NCBI GenBank assembly: GCA_023014335.1
Contig: JAECYW010000006.1
Span: 124,001 to 188,000 of the forward strand
Source of the DNA: Galerina marginata
Lineage: Eukaryota > Basidiomycota > Agaricomycetes > Agaricales > Galerinaceae
Length of the DNA: 64,000 nucleotides
Reading direction: 5' to 3'
The first letter of the stretch is position 1, and every line of letters starts with the position of its first letter. Of this stretch, positions 11,790 through 22,101 are shown piece by piece. The notes under the pieces are model-generated. The model saw only the letters and a list, made by a program, of their open reading frames with translations. It ran no database searches and was not told the origin of the DNA. The position numbers and the translations under genes are program-made.

Positions 11790-12636
11790 AGTGGTCTCTG
11801 TGCATTCAAACACGGATTGTGCCGACTGCACGCATTAAGCGCCCGTACCGCATTAAGCGGGTTCCGTGCCGGATAAAGCCGATTGCGTGCTACTGCAGTC
11901 CTTTTCAAAAACGACACTGCCAAGCCAACGACCCATTAGTCCATTCCCCCATCTGCCGTGCACCATTGTTCATGTGGCTATTGCACTGTTCACCCCTTCC
12001 GACGATTACTTCCGCCCAGACTTCTCGTTAATTGCATCGCGCGTCGCCTCGACAATCCTCCTCAAAATCCCACTGTAGTTTTTTTCCTGTCTCAATACGA
12101 CCGTCTCGTCTTCATGAACCCTTTTTCCTGTCGTTATTCTCATCATTGCTCGCTCCCTTTCACTCCTCCCTATTTCTCTGACTCATTCTCTTGTATTTTG
12201 ATTGCCTTATTTGATGTTTATTTTCTACAAGTTACTCCTCCTCCTCCCCCTCGTCCTTTCGTATTTTTACCTCTAATTCCAACGCATTTTAGACTATTTA
12301 AACACTCCTGTATTATCGTCTATCTACCGTCAATAGTACTCCCGTTTTTCCCTCCAAAAACCGTCCGATTAGCTGGATACTTCACTCTCGTTTGCCCTTG
12401 TCATCTGCGCCACCCGCCTTTGCTCTCGAACTTCGTCTTCAGCTGTATTCGTCGTTTACGGCTTCGCTAACGCTCCCAACATTTCTTTGTACTCGAGTAC
12501 ATCGTTAGTATTTTGTTGGTCCTGAGGAACCTCAATTTGCGCCTCAGAACCACTCATTGCGGTTGCGTGTTTTGCGTTTGGTGCATGACACTAGCGACTT
12601 GTAGGTACTTATATCAGTGCCTTACGTGGTTAGACA
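11790..12636 (-). mobile_element. Solo LTR, family B (minus orientation)
   Basis: Read on the minus strand, this segment starts TGTCTAACCACGTAAGGC at 12636 and runs about 850 bases. It aligns with the two pieces at 14065-14325 and 24183-24740, and more distantly with the 799-base LTR of the intact gypsy element. Shared landmarks are the AATGAGTGGTTCTGAG block, the polypurine-rich middle, and the CCGTGCCGGATAAAGC-like tail. No internal retroelement sequence adjoins it, so it is a solo LTR. Open frames inside it on the plus strand are not coding. Confidence 0.75.
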
Positions 12637-12639
12637 GTC

Positions 12640-13310
12640 CAACCGCGATCAGAAAGTCGCATCCTCTGGGAAAGCAGTTCGCCAAACCGAGAACGCGAAC
12701 CTTAAACCTCGAACCACGAACCCTCGTCAGATGGCAAATCTCACGGCGAACCCAAGGGCGGACCCGTCATTGATGTCCGTGTAAGCTACACAGTGTACAA
12801 CATCGGGCATCTAGCGCTTTCCTTCCTCGTCACTTTTATTTCTGATGCCATGTTGTATCTACCCCGATTGTACCCCGATGTTTTAAATATATTGTTTTAT
12901 TCTCATTTTATTGTGGAAAATGCGCAAGGCACTCGCCCGTTAAAGTTCTGCGATGGGGACAAGGTGGGGACACCCTTGCCCAGTGGTGCATGGCCTATTG
13001 TCCGGGAGGACTTGTGCATCAGAAATGTAAGTATTTCCTATTATTGAAAGCAACTGGAGGCCAGAAAATTACTAGCAATGCATTGGTAATTATGAAGAGC
13101 CTGGAAGGACGAGGAGCACCGAGTCAATGTGCCTGCGTGCGGCGCAGACAATAAGGGGCGCGTCGGGAAGACGCATTATTTATTTATTACATGAAAGGAA
13201 CTGCATTGCCGTGATGCAGCGCCTTGGTAAACAAGTTCGGGGTACGAGGTTCGAGGTTCGCCGAACCGGTTCGGCGAGCTTTGACCCCAGTGGGCGAGAT
13301 GTCCTCACCG
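12640..13310. other. Spacer between LTR-B and foldback element
   Basis: No gene was recognised. Degenerate CGAACC/GGTTCG motifs occur near 12690-12720 and again near 13240-13275 in the opposite sense, which suggests an old inverted repeat, but the arms are short and imperfect. Confidence 0.35.
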
Positions 13311-13311
13311 C

Positions 13312-13966
13312 GATAGACTGTCTGTGAGGAATATAATCTAATCTCGTATCGGGCAGTCCGCCCTGGGTCCCATTCTGGACAATAATGATTGGCTACACAG
13401 GGAACTTGGGTATTTGGAGTCCCTGACCTGAGCCAAATTAAGTCGATTTCGAAATACACGTTCTGAGAAAGTCAGTTTCAAAAACTGAATTCCAGAAAAG
13501 CTGTTCAAAAAAGTCTATTCAAAAAAAGTTGTTCAAAAAAGCGTGTTCAAAAAAAGTTGATTCGAAAAAGCGTGTTCAAAAAAAGTCGATCTGAAAAACT
13601 GCGCTCAAAAAATAGAAAATCTCAAATCATACACTCAAAAATTGCTCATTTTTCTCGCACTTCCATGGTTGATTTATGACCCACTATATGTTCCATAAAA
13701 GTGCAAGAAAAATGAGCGATTTTTGAGTGTGTGATTTGAGATTTTCTGTTTTTGAGCGCAGTTTTTCACATCGACTTTTTTTGAACACGCTTTTTTGAAT
13801 CAACTTTTTTTGAACAGACTTTTTTTGAACATGTATTTCGAAATCAAGTTAATTTGGCTCAGGTCAGGGACTCCAAATACCTGTGCAGCCAATCATTGTC
13901 CAGCATGGGACTCGGGGCGGACTGCCCGATACGAGATTAGACTAGATTCTTCACAGACAGTCTATC
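13312..13966. mobile_element. Foldback MITE, 655 bp, TA-flanked
   Basis: The left arm (13312 to about 13660) and the right arm (about 13665-13966) are inverted copies that meet almost at the centre. The outer termini read GACTGTCTGTGA and are flanked by TA on each side, which suits a Tc1/mariner-type MITE. Each arm contains a run of TTCAAAAAAAG-type units, more numerous in the left arm. A single arm ending at the same central point recurs at 25195-25562. There is no transposase frame. Confidence 0.75.
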
Positions 13967-14064
13967 ACAGTTGGACTGTGGACAGTCATCGCACCTGCAG
14001 TGCACCGAATCGAATCGAGCACGGGACCCTCACTCAATGCACCTCTAATCCCCCCAGTTCAGCC

Positions 14065-14325
14065 TATCATGATCCATGTTAGGCGCTGATATAAGTACCT
14101 ACAAACTGCTAGTGTCATGTACCAAACACAAAACACGCAACCGTAATGAGTGGTTCTGAGGCGCAAATCGGGGTTCCTAGGCATCAAAAAAATACCAACA
14201 ATGTACAAGGCAAAGTAGGGAGTGTTATCAAAGCCGTAAACAACGAATACGGCCGAAGACGGAGTTCAAGAGCAAAGCTGGGTGGTGCAGATGACGAGGG
14301 CAACCGAGAGTGAAGTCACCTAGTG
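14065..14325 (+). mobile_element. LTR family B, 5' piece of an interrupted copy
   Basis: This piece aligns with the first about 260 bases of the solo LTR-B at 11790-12636: a TGATATAAGTACC block, AATGAGTGGTTCTGAG, then the CAGATGACGAGGGCAA block. It stops near 14325. The continuation of the same LTR, starting CGGTTTTTGGAGGG, is found at 24183. About 15 bases present in the solo copy at this junction are missing or changed. Confidence 0.7.
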
Positions 14326-14334
14326 CTGTCACCA

Positions 14335-14377
14335 TTGTGCATAATTTGACTCTAATGAGAGTCAATTCATTATGCAC
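14335..14377. repeat. Palindrome, dispersed family C
   Basis: This is an inverted repeat with outer arms GTGCATAAT / ATTATGCAC and inner arms TTGACTCT / AGAGTCAA around AATG. A related palindrome lies at 63204-63250 in the opposite orientation, and TTATGCATAATTT also occurs at the far end of the same nest (about 24142). It marks the left edge of the insertion that split LTR-B. Confidence 0.65.
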
Positions 14378-14579
14378 ACTGGACTCTAGGTCAGAGGTCT
14401 ACTTTAGGTGGACGCCCTTGATGTGAAATATACGTCACCGTGCTGCTCCACATAGGCTAGGACCTGAGTAAAGCTATATTATATTGTCGTCCACCAGGTC
14501 AACTTCCGATGACTTTTCCTAATTGGTCTATGAGAGGCGGCGCTTCCCGCTTAGATGTCCCGATTTAGCTCAACTGCGC

Positions 14580-15119
14580 CGCTGCGCGCTCACTGGTACG
14601 CCTACAAAGCACCCCTACAACGCTAGAATATAACGAGCAAGCAGCCGTATAGAGAGGCTCTGAGGTGCGAATCGGGCTCGGAGTAAACCAAAAAAAGGTC
14701 AGCGGGGGTCAAGGTGCCAGTGAGCAGCAAGCAAAATTGAAACTGTAGATGAAGAGGGCTGCACACGAAGCTTGAGAGCGAGGAAGACATTGCAAATAAC
14801 GGAGACAACTGAGTAAAGAATTAGATTTTAGAGAGAAACGTAAGTGCTATTCACTGGATGTAGACGGTAGTACTGGAGGGTTTAAAGATCTTAAAAAAAT
14901 GTCGAAAATTGAATATAAATTTCAAATGAAAAAGTGATTACAGAAAATATAAATGGCGTAATATCCTAACATTGCAGTGTGGTGCACAGGGTAATTGACA
15001 AAAACTGTCGTCGACTTAGCAGGACCGCTCTGAAAAGCGGGCCCGCTAAGACGACCATGCGCAAAGTGGCTGTGTCCAGCACGGAAGGCGAAATAAGCGG
15101 TAGCGCGCCTATTGCGCGA
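14580..15119 (+). mobile_element. Older gypsy-type LTR, left part, split by the intact element
   Basis: The sequence follows the 799-base gypsy LTR block by block with many differences (CTCTGAGGTGCGAATCGGG, GGAGGGTTTAAAGAT, GTCGTCGACTTAGCAGG, ending in GCGCGA). It breaks off exactly where the intact element begins. The remaining about 55 bases lie at 23229-23283. It is therefore an older relative of the LTR that served as the target. Confidence 0.75.
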
Positions 15120-15918
15120 TGATATACCTACGATACGCTAATGCCGTGCACAAAACACAACAAACAAGCGATCGCAATGAGTGGTTCTGAGGTGCGTTTC
15201 GGGGTTCGTAGGGTCCAACCAAAATACTAAACGAGGTACGAGGGTCGAGGGTCGAAGTCGGGAGCGTGAGCGAAGCCGTAAACGACGAAGACGGCAATGT
15301 ACGAAGTTCGAGAGCGAGATAAAAGCTTAAGTAGACGAGATTGAGATGGGAAACTGGGAGTGCGATTCACTGAAGATAAACGACGATACAGGAGGGTTTA
15401 AATACTGTAGAAACGTCGGAAATTGAAGTAGAAATAAAAATGAGATAGAGATGAACTCAGAAAATAAAAATTCGAATAAGGAAATGAAAATTCAACCCAA
15501 TGAGTCAGAGAAACGGGGAGAGGTGAAAGTAAATGAGGAATGATGAGCTTAACAATAAGTGGGAGTGTTCGTGAGGGTGAAACGGCCGTCTTGAGTCTGT
15601 AAAATAAATTACAGTGAGAGTTCGAGGAGGTTTGTCGGGGCGACGAGAGATGGGATTGAGGAGAAGTCAGGGCGGAAGTAAAATTCGGAAGAGGCGAACA
15701 ATGCAAAATGACGACGAACAATGGAGCGTGGCGCATGGGGGAATGGATATATCGGTCGTCGGCTTAGCAGGGGCGTTTTCAGAAAAGACTCCGGTAAGAT
15801 AACAATGGGTGGGAGGTGGCTGTGTTCGGTACGGAATGCGAAGTAAGCGGTGGGCGCTAATCGCGTGAAATCGGCAAAATCCGTAGTTGGAGCGCGCAGA
15901 GCGCAGGGGCGCTCATCA
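15120..15918 (-). repeat. 3' LTR of the gypsy element (799 bp)
   Basis: On the plus strand it reads TGATATACCT...GCGCTCATCA, and it is identical to 22430-23228. Being a transcribed terminus, it should carry promoter and polyadenylation signals, but I cannot place these confidently. Confidence 0.95.
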
Positions 15919-15927
15919 TCTCCTTCC
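15919..15927 (-). other. Polypurine tract of the gypsy element
   Basis: On the minus strand the purine run GGAAGGAGA abuts the 3' LTR, the expected site for priming plus-strand DNA synthesis. A second, very similar GGAAGGAGAAGG run lies at 16268-16279, at the end of pol, within a repeated block. Confidence 0.75.
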
Positions 15928-16297
15928 AACTGAACTTTTGACTGTCCTCAGTCAATCGGAAAGGTTTGAATGTGATAGTGCGTGATGTCGAGTGTCGAAA
16001 ATGAGGCCGAGAGAGTCGAAAAAGACGAGGGTTTCGAAGTAGGTACGTGGGAATGGGTCCAAAAGCGAATTAAAGGAAGAAAAGAAGTGAAATTTTGAGG
16101 CTACGGCTCAGTAAATCATCATGGACGTAGCCCCAACAAGGGTGCGAAATCTGCGAGAGACATTCGGCTTGTAGAACGTAAAATAGAACTAAAAAATTCA
16201 AATGAAAAATCGTCAATTTAAAAGCAAAACGAAAATTTAGCGCGAAAAAAGTGCATAGCGTGAGTCCTTCTCCTTCCAACTGAAATGAAGACTGTCC

Positions 16298-19200
16298 TCA
16301 GTCTTCCTCGGCGATATCGAAGTCGGTGTGTTCAAGGTCGGGGTCGGACTCGGTGGAAGCTTCAAGTTCACGAAGTCGATCCGTTGACACGTCAAGAAGA
16401 TCGTCGAGGGGCGGGATCGGGATTGATTTGCGAGCAAAGTAGGGAATAACGCGAAATGCAGCGATTGGACGATGGAGTAGCGAGCCGTCGAGTTCTGCGA
16501 GGATGTATGCACCTCCTCTGTTGCGAGATATAAAAATGAGTGGTCCTAGATAGCGAGCACGCATCTTGCGATTGAGGGCCTTCTCGATTGCAGTGTTGCG
16601 GATAAGAACGAGATCACCGGGTGAAAATTCGTAATCGCGGATGGTATTAGCATGTTCTTTCTCGAATCGAATGGCTGCCTTGATTCTCGCTTCGTATACC
16701 TTGTCGCGAAGATCGGAGAGATGTTGCTGACGTTTTTGAAGGGCAATAGCACGTCGGGAAATGAGGTCGGTAGTCGAGAGAACGGAATCTGGGGGTGGAA
16801 GAAGGTAATTCGCTTCGGTGATGTCGAAAGGAAGGATGGGATGCGTTCCTGTAGCTGCAAAGTACGGTGAACAACCCATTCGACGACGAACTGTGACACG
16901 GTCGGCCCAGAAAACGGAATAAGCGCTTTGAGACCATTTGGATTGATCCCCGTCGGCGGCTTTGAAGAGAGCTTGACGAACGTCGAAATGAGAACGCTCC
17001 ACGAGTCCGTTAGCGCGTGAATTGTATCCAGAAATGCGAACGTGAGCGATGTGATAACGTTTAGCAATATATTCCATGGCTTTGACGAAAGGAGTGCCGT
17101 TGTCAGTGACGATTTCGTACAGTGTACCCCAACGATAGATGAAGTTCCGAAGAATAAACTCGCCGAGAGATTTGTGATTTTCGGCGGCTAACATATCGAA
17201 TTCGGGCCAGTGACAAAGGGAACAGCGCCCTTGAACAATATATTTGAATCTTCCTGACTTCGGGAGGTGCATGGTGTCCATATAGATGCGACCAAAAAGC
17301 GGAGCAGGCATAGCGACTGTAGGCGGAATAAGAACATTCTGGGTTTTGCGAGTTTGACAGAGGTGACAAGTGCGAATGAACCAGGCGATATCGGAATGCA
17401 TGTGAGGCCACCAGTAGCGCTCGACAATATGTGCGTTTGTTGCGAAAAAGCCATGATGTCCGAGATCGTCGTGAGCCGAAATAATAATAAAAAGTCGACG
17501 TGAAGGAGGAACAACGAGTTTGTGTTCGCCACGAGAGTCTTTACGCCAAAGTCTGTCCGAAGAAACAAAGAATTCAGTACAGTATCGAAGGAATGCGGAA
17601 TATTCCGAATCAGTCAGTCCTGACGGGCGCTTAAGCGATTCGTGCCATAAACGGACTTGTATAATGCGATCGTCGGCTTTCTGAGCGAGTTCTGAACGAG
17701 GAATAATGGAATATGGAGTGGAGTTGTCGTTTTCGGGTGTATCTTGAGGTAATATGTCGGAGGGAATCAACTGAGGAGAAGGTAATCGAGAAGGGGGTGA
17801 AATAAATTCGGTTTCGTTGGCTTCGCTAACGTAGATAGTAATGGGCGGCTGTTGAATACGTCGAGGAGTGGGAGTGTTAATAATATGTAAAAATCCGTGT
17901 AGTTTGTCGATCCAATCGTCGAAGTCGTCTTCATCTTCGGGTTCGTCTCCAGGTTGAGGTCTTCGGCGAGATAATCCGTCTGGTCCATGAAAAGCGCCGG
18001 GGATGTGCACGAGTTCGAAATGGAAAGTGAGAATAGCGACAATCCAACGATTTATGCTGGCGGAAGGCGAGATATCGGGGTTAGAAAGCATGCCTTTGAT
18101 GTAGGACGCGTCGACCTCGACGATAAGATTGCGAACACCGATTAAATATAGTTTGAGAGCTCCGAGGGATCGATATAGACCATATAATTCGAGTTTTGCT
18201 TGAGAAAAGCGAGATTCACGGTCGTTGAGAGTTAGAGAACCAAAACGAGCGAAATATCGAAGTTTGGGGTTGGTAATGTCGCACTGGGAAAGGATATAAC
18301 CGACGGCAATGAAGGAAGTGTCAACTGAAAGAATTACGGAGGCTGGGGATTCGTAGTCGATTGGGCGGAGAGCTGGCGAGGTGAGGAGTGCGTTCTTGAG
18401 GTCTGCTTGAGCGGCTTCCTGTTGCGGGCCCCACTCGAAAGGGTGAGTATTACGAAGCAATTTGGATAGATGATGTGCACGTTGAGCAAAATTTCGAATA
18501 AACGGGCGGCAAACACCAATAGTTCCTAGAAATGATCGAATATCCGAGATGTTGTGACAAGGTCCCCAGTTAGAAATAACGGAAACGCGCTTAAGATCGG
18601 GGAGACGGCCTTCGGAGGTGCAGCGGTGACCGAGAACAGTGATTTCGGGAGCGCAGAGGACGGATTTGAAACCTGAGAATGTACCGCCGGCGTACTTCAT
18701 GCGTTGAACGACTCTGTTAACATTCTGGAAGTGTTCCCAAACAAATCGTCGAATGCCAGGGTTCTCAGGAATGGTTTCGAAGTTGCCATCGGCGTCAATG
18801 TAACGTGAAGCGGGTCCGCGGAGTGGTGCGTCATCAACGAAGGGATTAGTGACTTTAGGAATCTCGGGGAGTAGAATATAAACAGCGTCGTCGTGAAAGA
18901 TGGGGACTGAGTTCGTCCAGCCCATAGGAAGTGTAGTAAGTCGTTGGGCGCCTAATGGATTCTGGAACGTCGTGAGATCGCGGGATTCTTCGGCAAGCGC
19001 CCGTTCATCGTAACCGACGTATAAATCAAGTATACCACCGCAAGCTCTGCCTGCGAACTGTTCGACGAGCTGTTCTGTGAATGGAGGAACACCTGAATGA
19101 GCTATGGTGACGGCGTTTAGCGGTTCAAGCGACTGAAGAGCACGAAGATCGCCGTTTTTCTTCTCCTGAACAAACCAACCGGACCGGTACGATGAATTAG

Positions 19201-19870
19201 ACGCCTCGAAGACGCCTGCTTCAGTTTTGCGTTGGCATAACTCGACGACGCGTGAATAAAGGCCAGGGGGAATTGGGCGATTCTTGACGACCCACGGGCG
19301 ATGGGGAATGGTAGGAATAATAACTGGTGGAAAGAAGTCTTCTCGGAAGTGACCGCGTTCGGAATCCTCCCAAGCGAAGCCGTCTTGATGTACAACCATA
19401 AAATGGTGAAGTAATTTGCGTTCTTCGGGCCAAAGAAAATTATGATCGTGTGCTTTATCGATGATATCACGGCGTTCTGCGGTATAACGGCCATAGGGAG
19501 CGAAGTCTGGCGGATTGGGATTAAGAATGGGGAGGGTAGCTAAAGGATCGCCTGTAATCTTGCGTATAATGCGAAATTTTGCGGGGAGATCGGTGAGAAC
19601 TGGCTTGGTTTTGCGAGCGACGGGCTTGTATTTTCGCGTGACATAAATAGGAATAGTGGTGAGGGTGTCGGGATCGAAAGAATAGGTGAAAGACGAGGAA
19701 TATGGAACAGAAAAGGGAGGACTTGGAGGCGGGGAAACGTTCTGAAGAGGTGGAGAATTAAATACTGGGGGTATACCGGATGAAGGAGAACTGGATTCGA
19801 GGTTAGCTGAAGAATTTAATACTGAGGAACCTTTCGTCGAAATGGGTTCCTCTAACGTTGAAAAACCGCT
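16298..19870 (-). CDS. pol: Gypsy Pol: reverse transcriptase, RNase H, integrase
   Basis: Counting from the first ATG at 19399 (1033 residues), the reverse transcriptase has a DLYVGY block at 125-130, LPMGW at 157-161 and the catalytic FVDD at 187-190. RNase H has its acidic residues in VDTS (360), KLELYG and VEVDAS. Integrase has an HHCC finger (about 649-681), then the DDE residues in MDTM (708), VTDNG (766) and LVERSH (801). A GPY/F-like module (YLGPLIFIS) starts near 950. The frame stays open upstream to 19870, adding about 155 residues that include a PDFAPYGRYTAERRD block conserved in related elements. So Pol is probably made as a Gag-Pol fusion by a -1 shift rather than from its own ATG. 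No internal stop is present. Confidence 0.93.
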   Translation of the reverse strand, partial: SGFSTLEEPISTKGSSVLNSSANLESSSPSSGIPPVFNSPPLQNVSPPPSPPFSVPYSSSFTYSFDPDTLTTIPIYVTRKYKPVARKTKPVLTDLPAKFRIIRKITGDPLATLPILNPNPPDFAPYGRYTAERRDIIDKAHDHNFLWPEERKLLHHFMVVHQDGFAWEDSERGHFREDFFPPVIIPTIPHRPWVVKNRPIPPGLYSRVVELCQRKTEAGVFEASNSSYRSGWFVQEKKNGDLRALQSLEPLNAVTIAHSGVPPFTEQLVEQFAGRACGGILDLYVGYDERALAEESRDLTTFQNPLGAQRLTTLPMGWTNSVPIFHDDAVYILLPEIPKVTNPFVDDAPLRGPASRYIDADGNFETIPENPGIRRFVWEHFQNVNRVVQRMKYAGGTFSGFKSVLCAPEITVLGHRCTSEGRLPDLKRVSVISNWGPCHNISDIRSFLGTIGVCRPFIRNFAQRAHHLSKLLRNTHPFEWGPQQEAAQADLKNALLTSPALRPIDYESPASVILSVDTSFIAVGYILSQCDITNPKLRYFARFGSLTLNDRESRFSQAKLELYGLYRSLGALKLYLIGVRNLIVEVDASYIKGMLSNPDISPSASINRWIVAILTFHFELVHIPGAFHGPDGLSRRRPQPGDEPEDEDDFDDWIDKLHGFLHIINTPTPRRIQQPPITIYVSEANETEFISPPSRLPSPQLIPSDILPQDTPENDNSTPYSIIPRSELAQKADDRIIQVRLWHESLKRPSGLTDSEYSAFLRYCTEFFVSSDRLWRKDSRGEHKLVVPPSRRLFIIISAHDDLGHHGFFATNAHIVERYWWPHMHSDIAWFIRTCHLCQTRKTQNVLIPPTVAMPAPLFGRIYMDTMHLPKSGRFKYIVQGRCSLCHWPEFDMLAAENHKSLGEFILRNFIYRWGTLYEIVTDNGTPFVKAMEYIAKRYHIAHVRISGYNSRANGLVERSHFDVRQALFKAADGDQSKWSQSAYSVFWADRVTVRRRMGCSPYFAATGTHPILPFDITEANYLLPPPDSVLSTTDLISRRAIALQKRQQHLSDLRDKVYEARIKAAIRFEKEHANTIRDYEFSPGDLVLIRNTAIEKALNRKMRARYLGPLIFISRNRGGAYILAELDGSLLHRPIAAFRVIPYFARKSIPIPPLDDLLDVSTDRLRELEASTESDPDLEHTDFDIAEED
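19852..19870 (-). promoter_or_regulatory. Gag-pol overlap, candidate -1 frameshift site
   Basis: The pol frame is open from the stop at 19871-19873, and gag ends at 19852, so any shift must occur within these roughly 19 bases. Moving from gag to pol needs a -1 step. The only slippery-looking string is G GTT TTT (19861-19867, read on the minus strand), where the A-site codon can re-pair perfectly but the P-site codon cannot. No downstream pseudoknot was worked out. Confidence 0.5.
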
Positions 19871-22101
19871 TCAATATGTTGGCAAGTTCGATGGAGACCA
19901 CGAGGCGAAGTCGGAACAGTAACCGTGCGATTGGAATTTGGATCGTGAATAGTAATGGTTTGATCTTCATTCGCATAATTTCGGATAATGCTCTCCGTTA
20001 GAACATCGAAAGGTCGGCCTAATAGAATGTCGTAGGCGGGGCTCCGAATAACGTGAACTTGCATGTAAAGAGTGAGGCCGCCAATTAAAAATGGTACATT
20101 TCGCGCGAGACCGAGAGATTGATCGACAGAACCGTTTGCTGACTGCATGTTGAGTTTAATTGTCGGATCGTAGACGACAGAAAGATCGTGACAAATGTCC
20201 TCTGACATCGCGACGATTTGGCAACCTGGGTCGAGAATGCATTCGACCTTTTGCGAGTTATCGACGAGGGGGAAAATGGAACGTAAGGCGAAGGACTCTT
20301 TAGCGACAACAATACGATCGGGGTCGGGAGATTCGCCAGGTCGAAGGGTGCGATAATAAGTCTCGATCGGATCAGGAATAACAATGGAACCGGGAGGGGG
20401 ACTGCGATGTTGACTAGAGGGAATAGCTATAGAGCCAGTATGTTCAGCTCCAAATGGAAGTTCGTCTAGGGTGCTCGAAATTTCGTCCTGTTGTTCACCT
20501 AAGTAAGCTTCTTGCGAATCCTTCGAGTCCTTGGTAGGTATTCTTCGAGTAGTAACCGCTTCCCGAATTTGTGAACGGACTTCTGGCGAAATCGAAAGGA
20601 GTTCTCGTTGAGTAATAGTGACTGGAGTGTCGAGGGCTCGATTATAGACAGTATTAGCGATTGCGGCTTCGTGAATCGGCGGAAGAGTACGATAAGCAGG
20701 TTCGGGCTTCTTGGCGGTCGAAGCTTTCGAAGGTGCCGCGGGAGCAGTGCCAAAATTCCGATCTTGCGGAGGGGCATACGAGGCGTCAGGTGCGTTACGG
20801 AAAGGGTGTTCGGGCTCGTTCTGGGTCGAAGTAGAAGTCGGAACAGCGGGTGCAGGCTCGGGGAGTGTTGGGATAGGCTCGGGAGTGGACTGGGGCTCAT
20901 CTGCGACGTTAATATCCGGGTTACGAGCCTTCTGGGCGCGAGTACGAATGACTGGAACGAAGCCAGGCTTATGACGAGCCTTTAAGTTGAATAACTCGGC
21001 TTCGAGAACTGCAATGCGATCTGAAGCAGAGAGCTGGTACTGAGGCTGAGATGATGGACTTATCTTCGAGTCAACTGGTTCAACAAAAGCGGAGGAAGAA
21101 GTAACTGCATGGAATAAATTCCCTGCCGCGAGCTGTCCGGGATTTCGACGATGCCATTCGTCTAGCCGTTCGCGAAGGTACTTGCCAGGTATAGTGCGAG
21201 GGACGAAGGAACCGGATGGGAGAACGACTTTGCCTTCGGTATTTCGTTTACATTTACCTTCCTGAATATATTTCTCGACTTCTTGACAGTCTCGAATAAA
21301 ATGAGGACCGGCGCACATCGCACAGTCCAAATCCTGAGTGTTAGACGAAAAATTACCACTAGACGAAGCCGGGCGACGAGTAGACGTGTTCTGGAGTGCC
21401 TCGAGAATAGACTTGAAGATTGATCCGAGTTCTTCAGTCTTAATAGTACTAGGAAGCGATGTCGACGTCTGCGGAGTCTGGGGTAGAGGTGAAGACGGCG
21501 TAACATGTGAGGGATGTGAAATGGCATTAGGTCCTCGTAAGACGAATTGAGCAGCATCAAAGACTTCAGCAATCTTGTACGTATCGTCGAGGTAATGGTC
21601 TGGATATTTGATGTGAAGGCGAACTTGAATTTGCGACCAAAACGAAGGAGAAAAACCGCGAATGTAAGCGTTGAATTGATCGACTTCCCCGATGCGTTTC
21701 GACTCGATGAGGTGACTGGAAATGGCTTGGAAGCGAAAATGATAGTTTGTGAGGTCGATTTGTGAATGAATACCCAGACGTTGGCGTTCTCCAACGAGTA
21801 GATCGAGGTCCGAGACGGAGTACTTGCGTTTTTCGTCAATGTAGCCACCGATAATCGCTTTCTTGAAGTCGTTGTAAGTTTTAGTAACATCCGAATACTC
21901 AGGGATCGCTTCCCATAAGTCAGCCGTCGAATAATCCGCGTAACGAATGGTATACTTCTTCTTGTCGGCTTCGTTTGTGATGGCTGAACGCGTAAAAAGG
22001 GTGTCGAGTTGATCGAAGAAGCGTTTGATTTCGGCAGGTTGTTGGGCGTCAAAAATAGGCGCCCCACGTTCGCCACGAACGGGCATAAGAGGAGTTGTCA
22101 T
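19852..22101 (-). CDS. gag: Gypsy Gag with C-terminal retropepsin
   Basis: The 749-residue frame starts at the ATG at 22101. Residues 20-190 form a helical capsid-like region. A zinc knuckle of the form CX2CX3HX4C (Cys260, Cys263, His267, Cys272) follows, one residue shorter than the usual CX2CX4HX4C. A proline-rich linker leads to an aspartic protease domain with LDPG (Asp624) in place of the usual DTG/DSG and the downstream ILLGRPF block near 692. Gag packages the RNA and the protease matures the particle; both roles come from the family. The stop is TAG at 19852-19854, and the pol frame overlaps this end. Confidence 0.92.
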   Translation of the reverse strand: MTTPLMPVRGERGAPIFDAQQPAEIKRFFDQLDTLFTRSAITNEADKKKYTIRYADYSTADLWEAIPEYSDVTKTYNDFKKAIIGGYIDEKRKYSVSDLDLLVGERQRLGIHSQIDLTNYHFRFQAISSHLIESKRIGEVDQFNAYIRGFSPSFWSQIQVRLHIKYPDHYLDDTYKIAEVFDAAQFVLRGPNAISHPSHVTPSSPLPQTPQTSTSLPSTIKTEELGSIFKSILEALQNTSTRRPASSSGNFSSNTQDLDCAMCAGPHFIRDCQEVEKYIQEGKCKRNTEGKVVLPSGSFVPRTIPGKYLRERLDEWHRRNPGQLAAGNLFHAVTSSSAFVEPVDSKISPSSQPQYQLSASDRIAVLEAELFNLKARHKPGFVPVIRTRAQKARNPDINVADEPQSTPEPIPTLPEPAPAVPTSTSTQNEPEHPFRNAPDASYAPPQDRNFGTAPAAPSKASTAKKPEPAYRTLPPIHEAAIANTVYNRALDTPVTITQRELLSISPEVRSQIREAVTTRRIPTKDSKDSQEAYLGEQQDEISSTLDELPFGAEHTGSIAIPSSQHRSPPPGSIVIPDPIETYYRTLRPGESPDPDRIVVAKESFALRSIFPLVDNSQKVECILDPGCQIVAMSEDICHDLSVVYDPTIKLNMQSANGSVDQSLGLARNVPFLIGGLTLYMQVHVIRSPAYDILLGRPFDVLTESIIRNYANEDQTITIHDPNSNRTVTVPTSPRGLHRTCQHIEAVFQR

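Noticed and set aside
11819..12773. Pro/Phe-rich open frames that looked like membrane proteins
   Set aside because: They fall inside the pyrimidine-rich solo LTR-B in inverted orientation.
15398..15929. Open frames within the LTRs (also at 22708-23284)
   Set aside because: Identical in both LTRs and without motifs; chance frames in repeat DNA.
16546..22101. Several 90-300 codon frames overlapping gag and pol in other frames
   Set aside because: Shadows caused by the codon composition of the real gag and pol frames.
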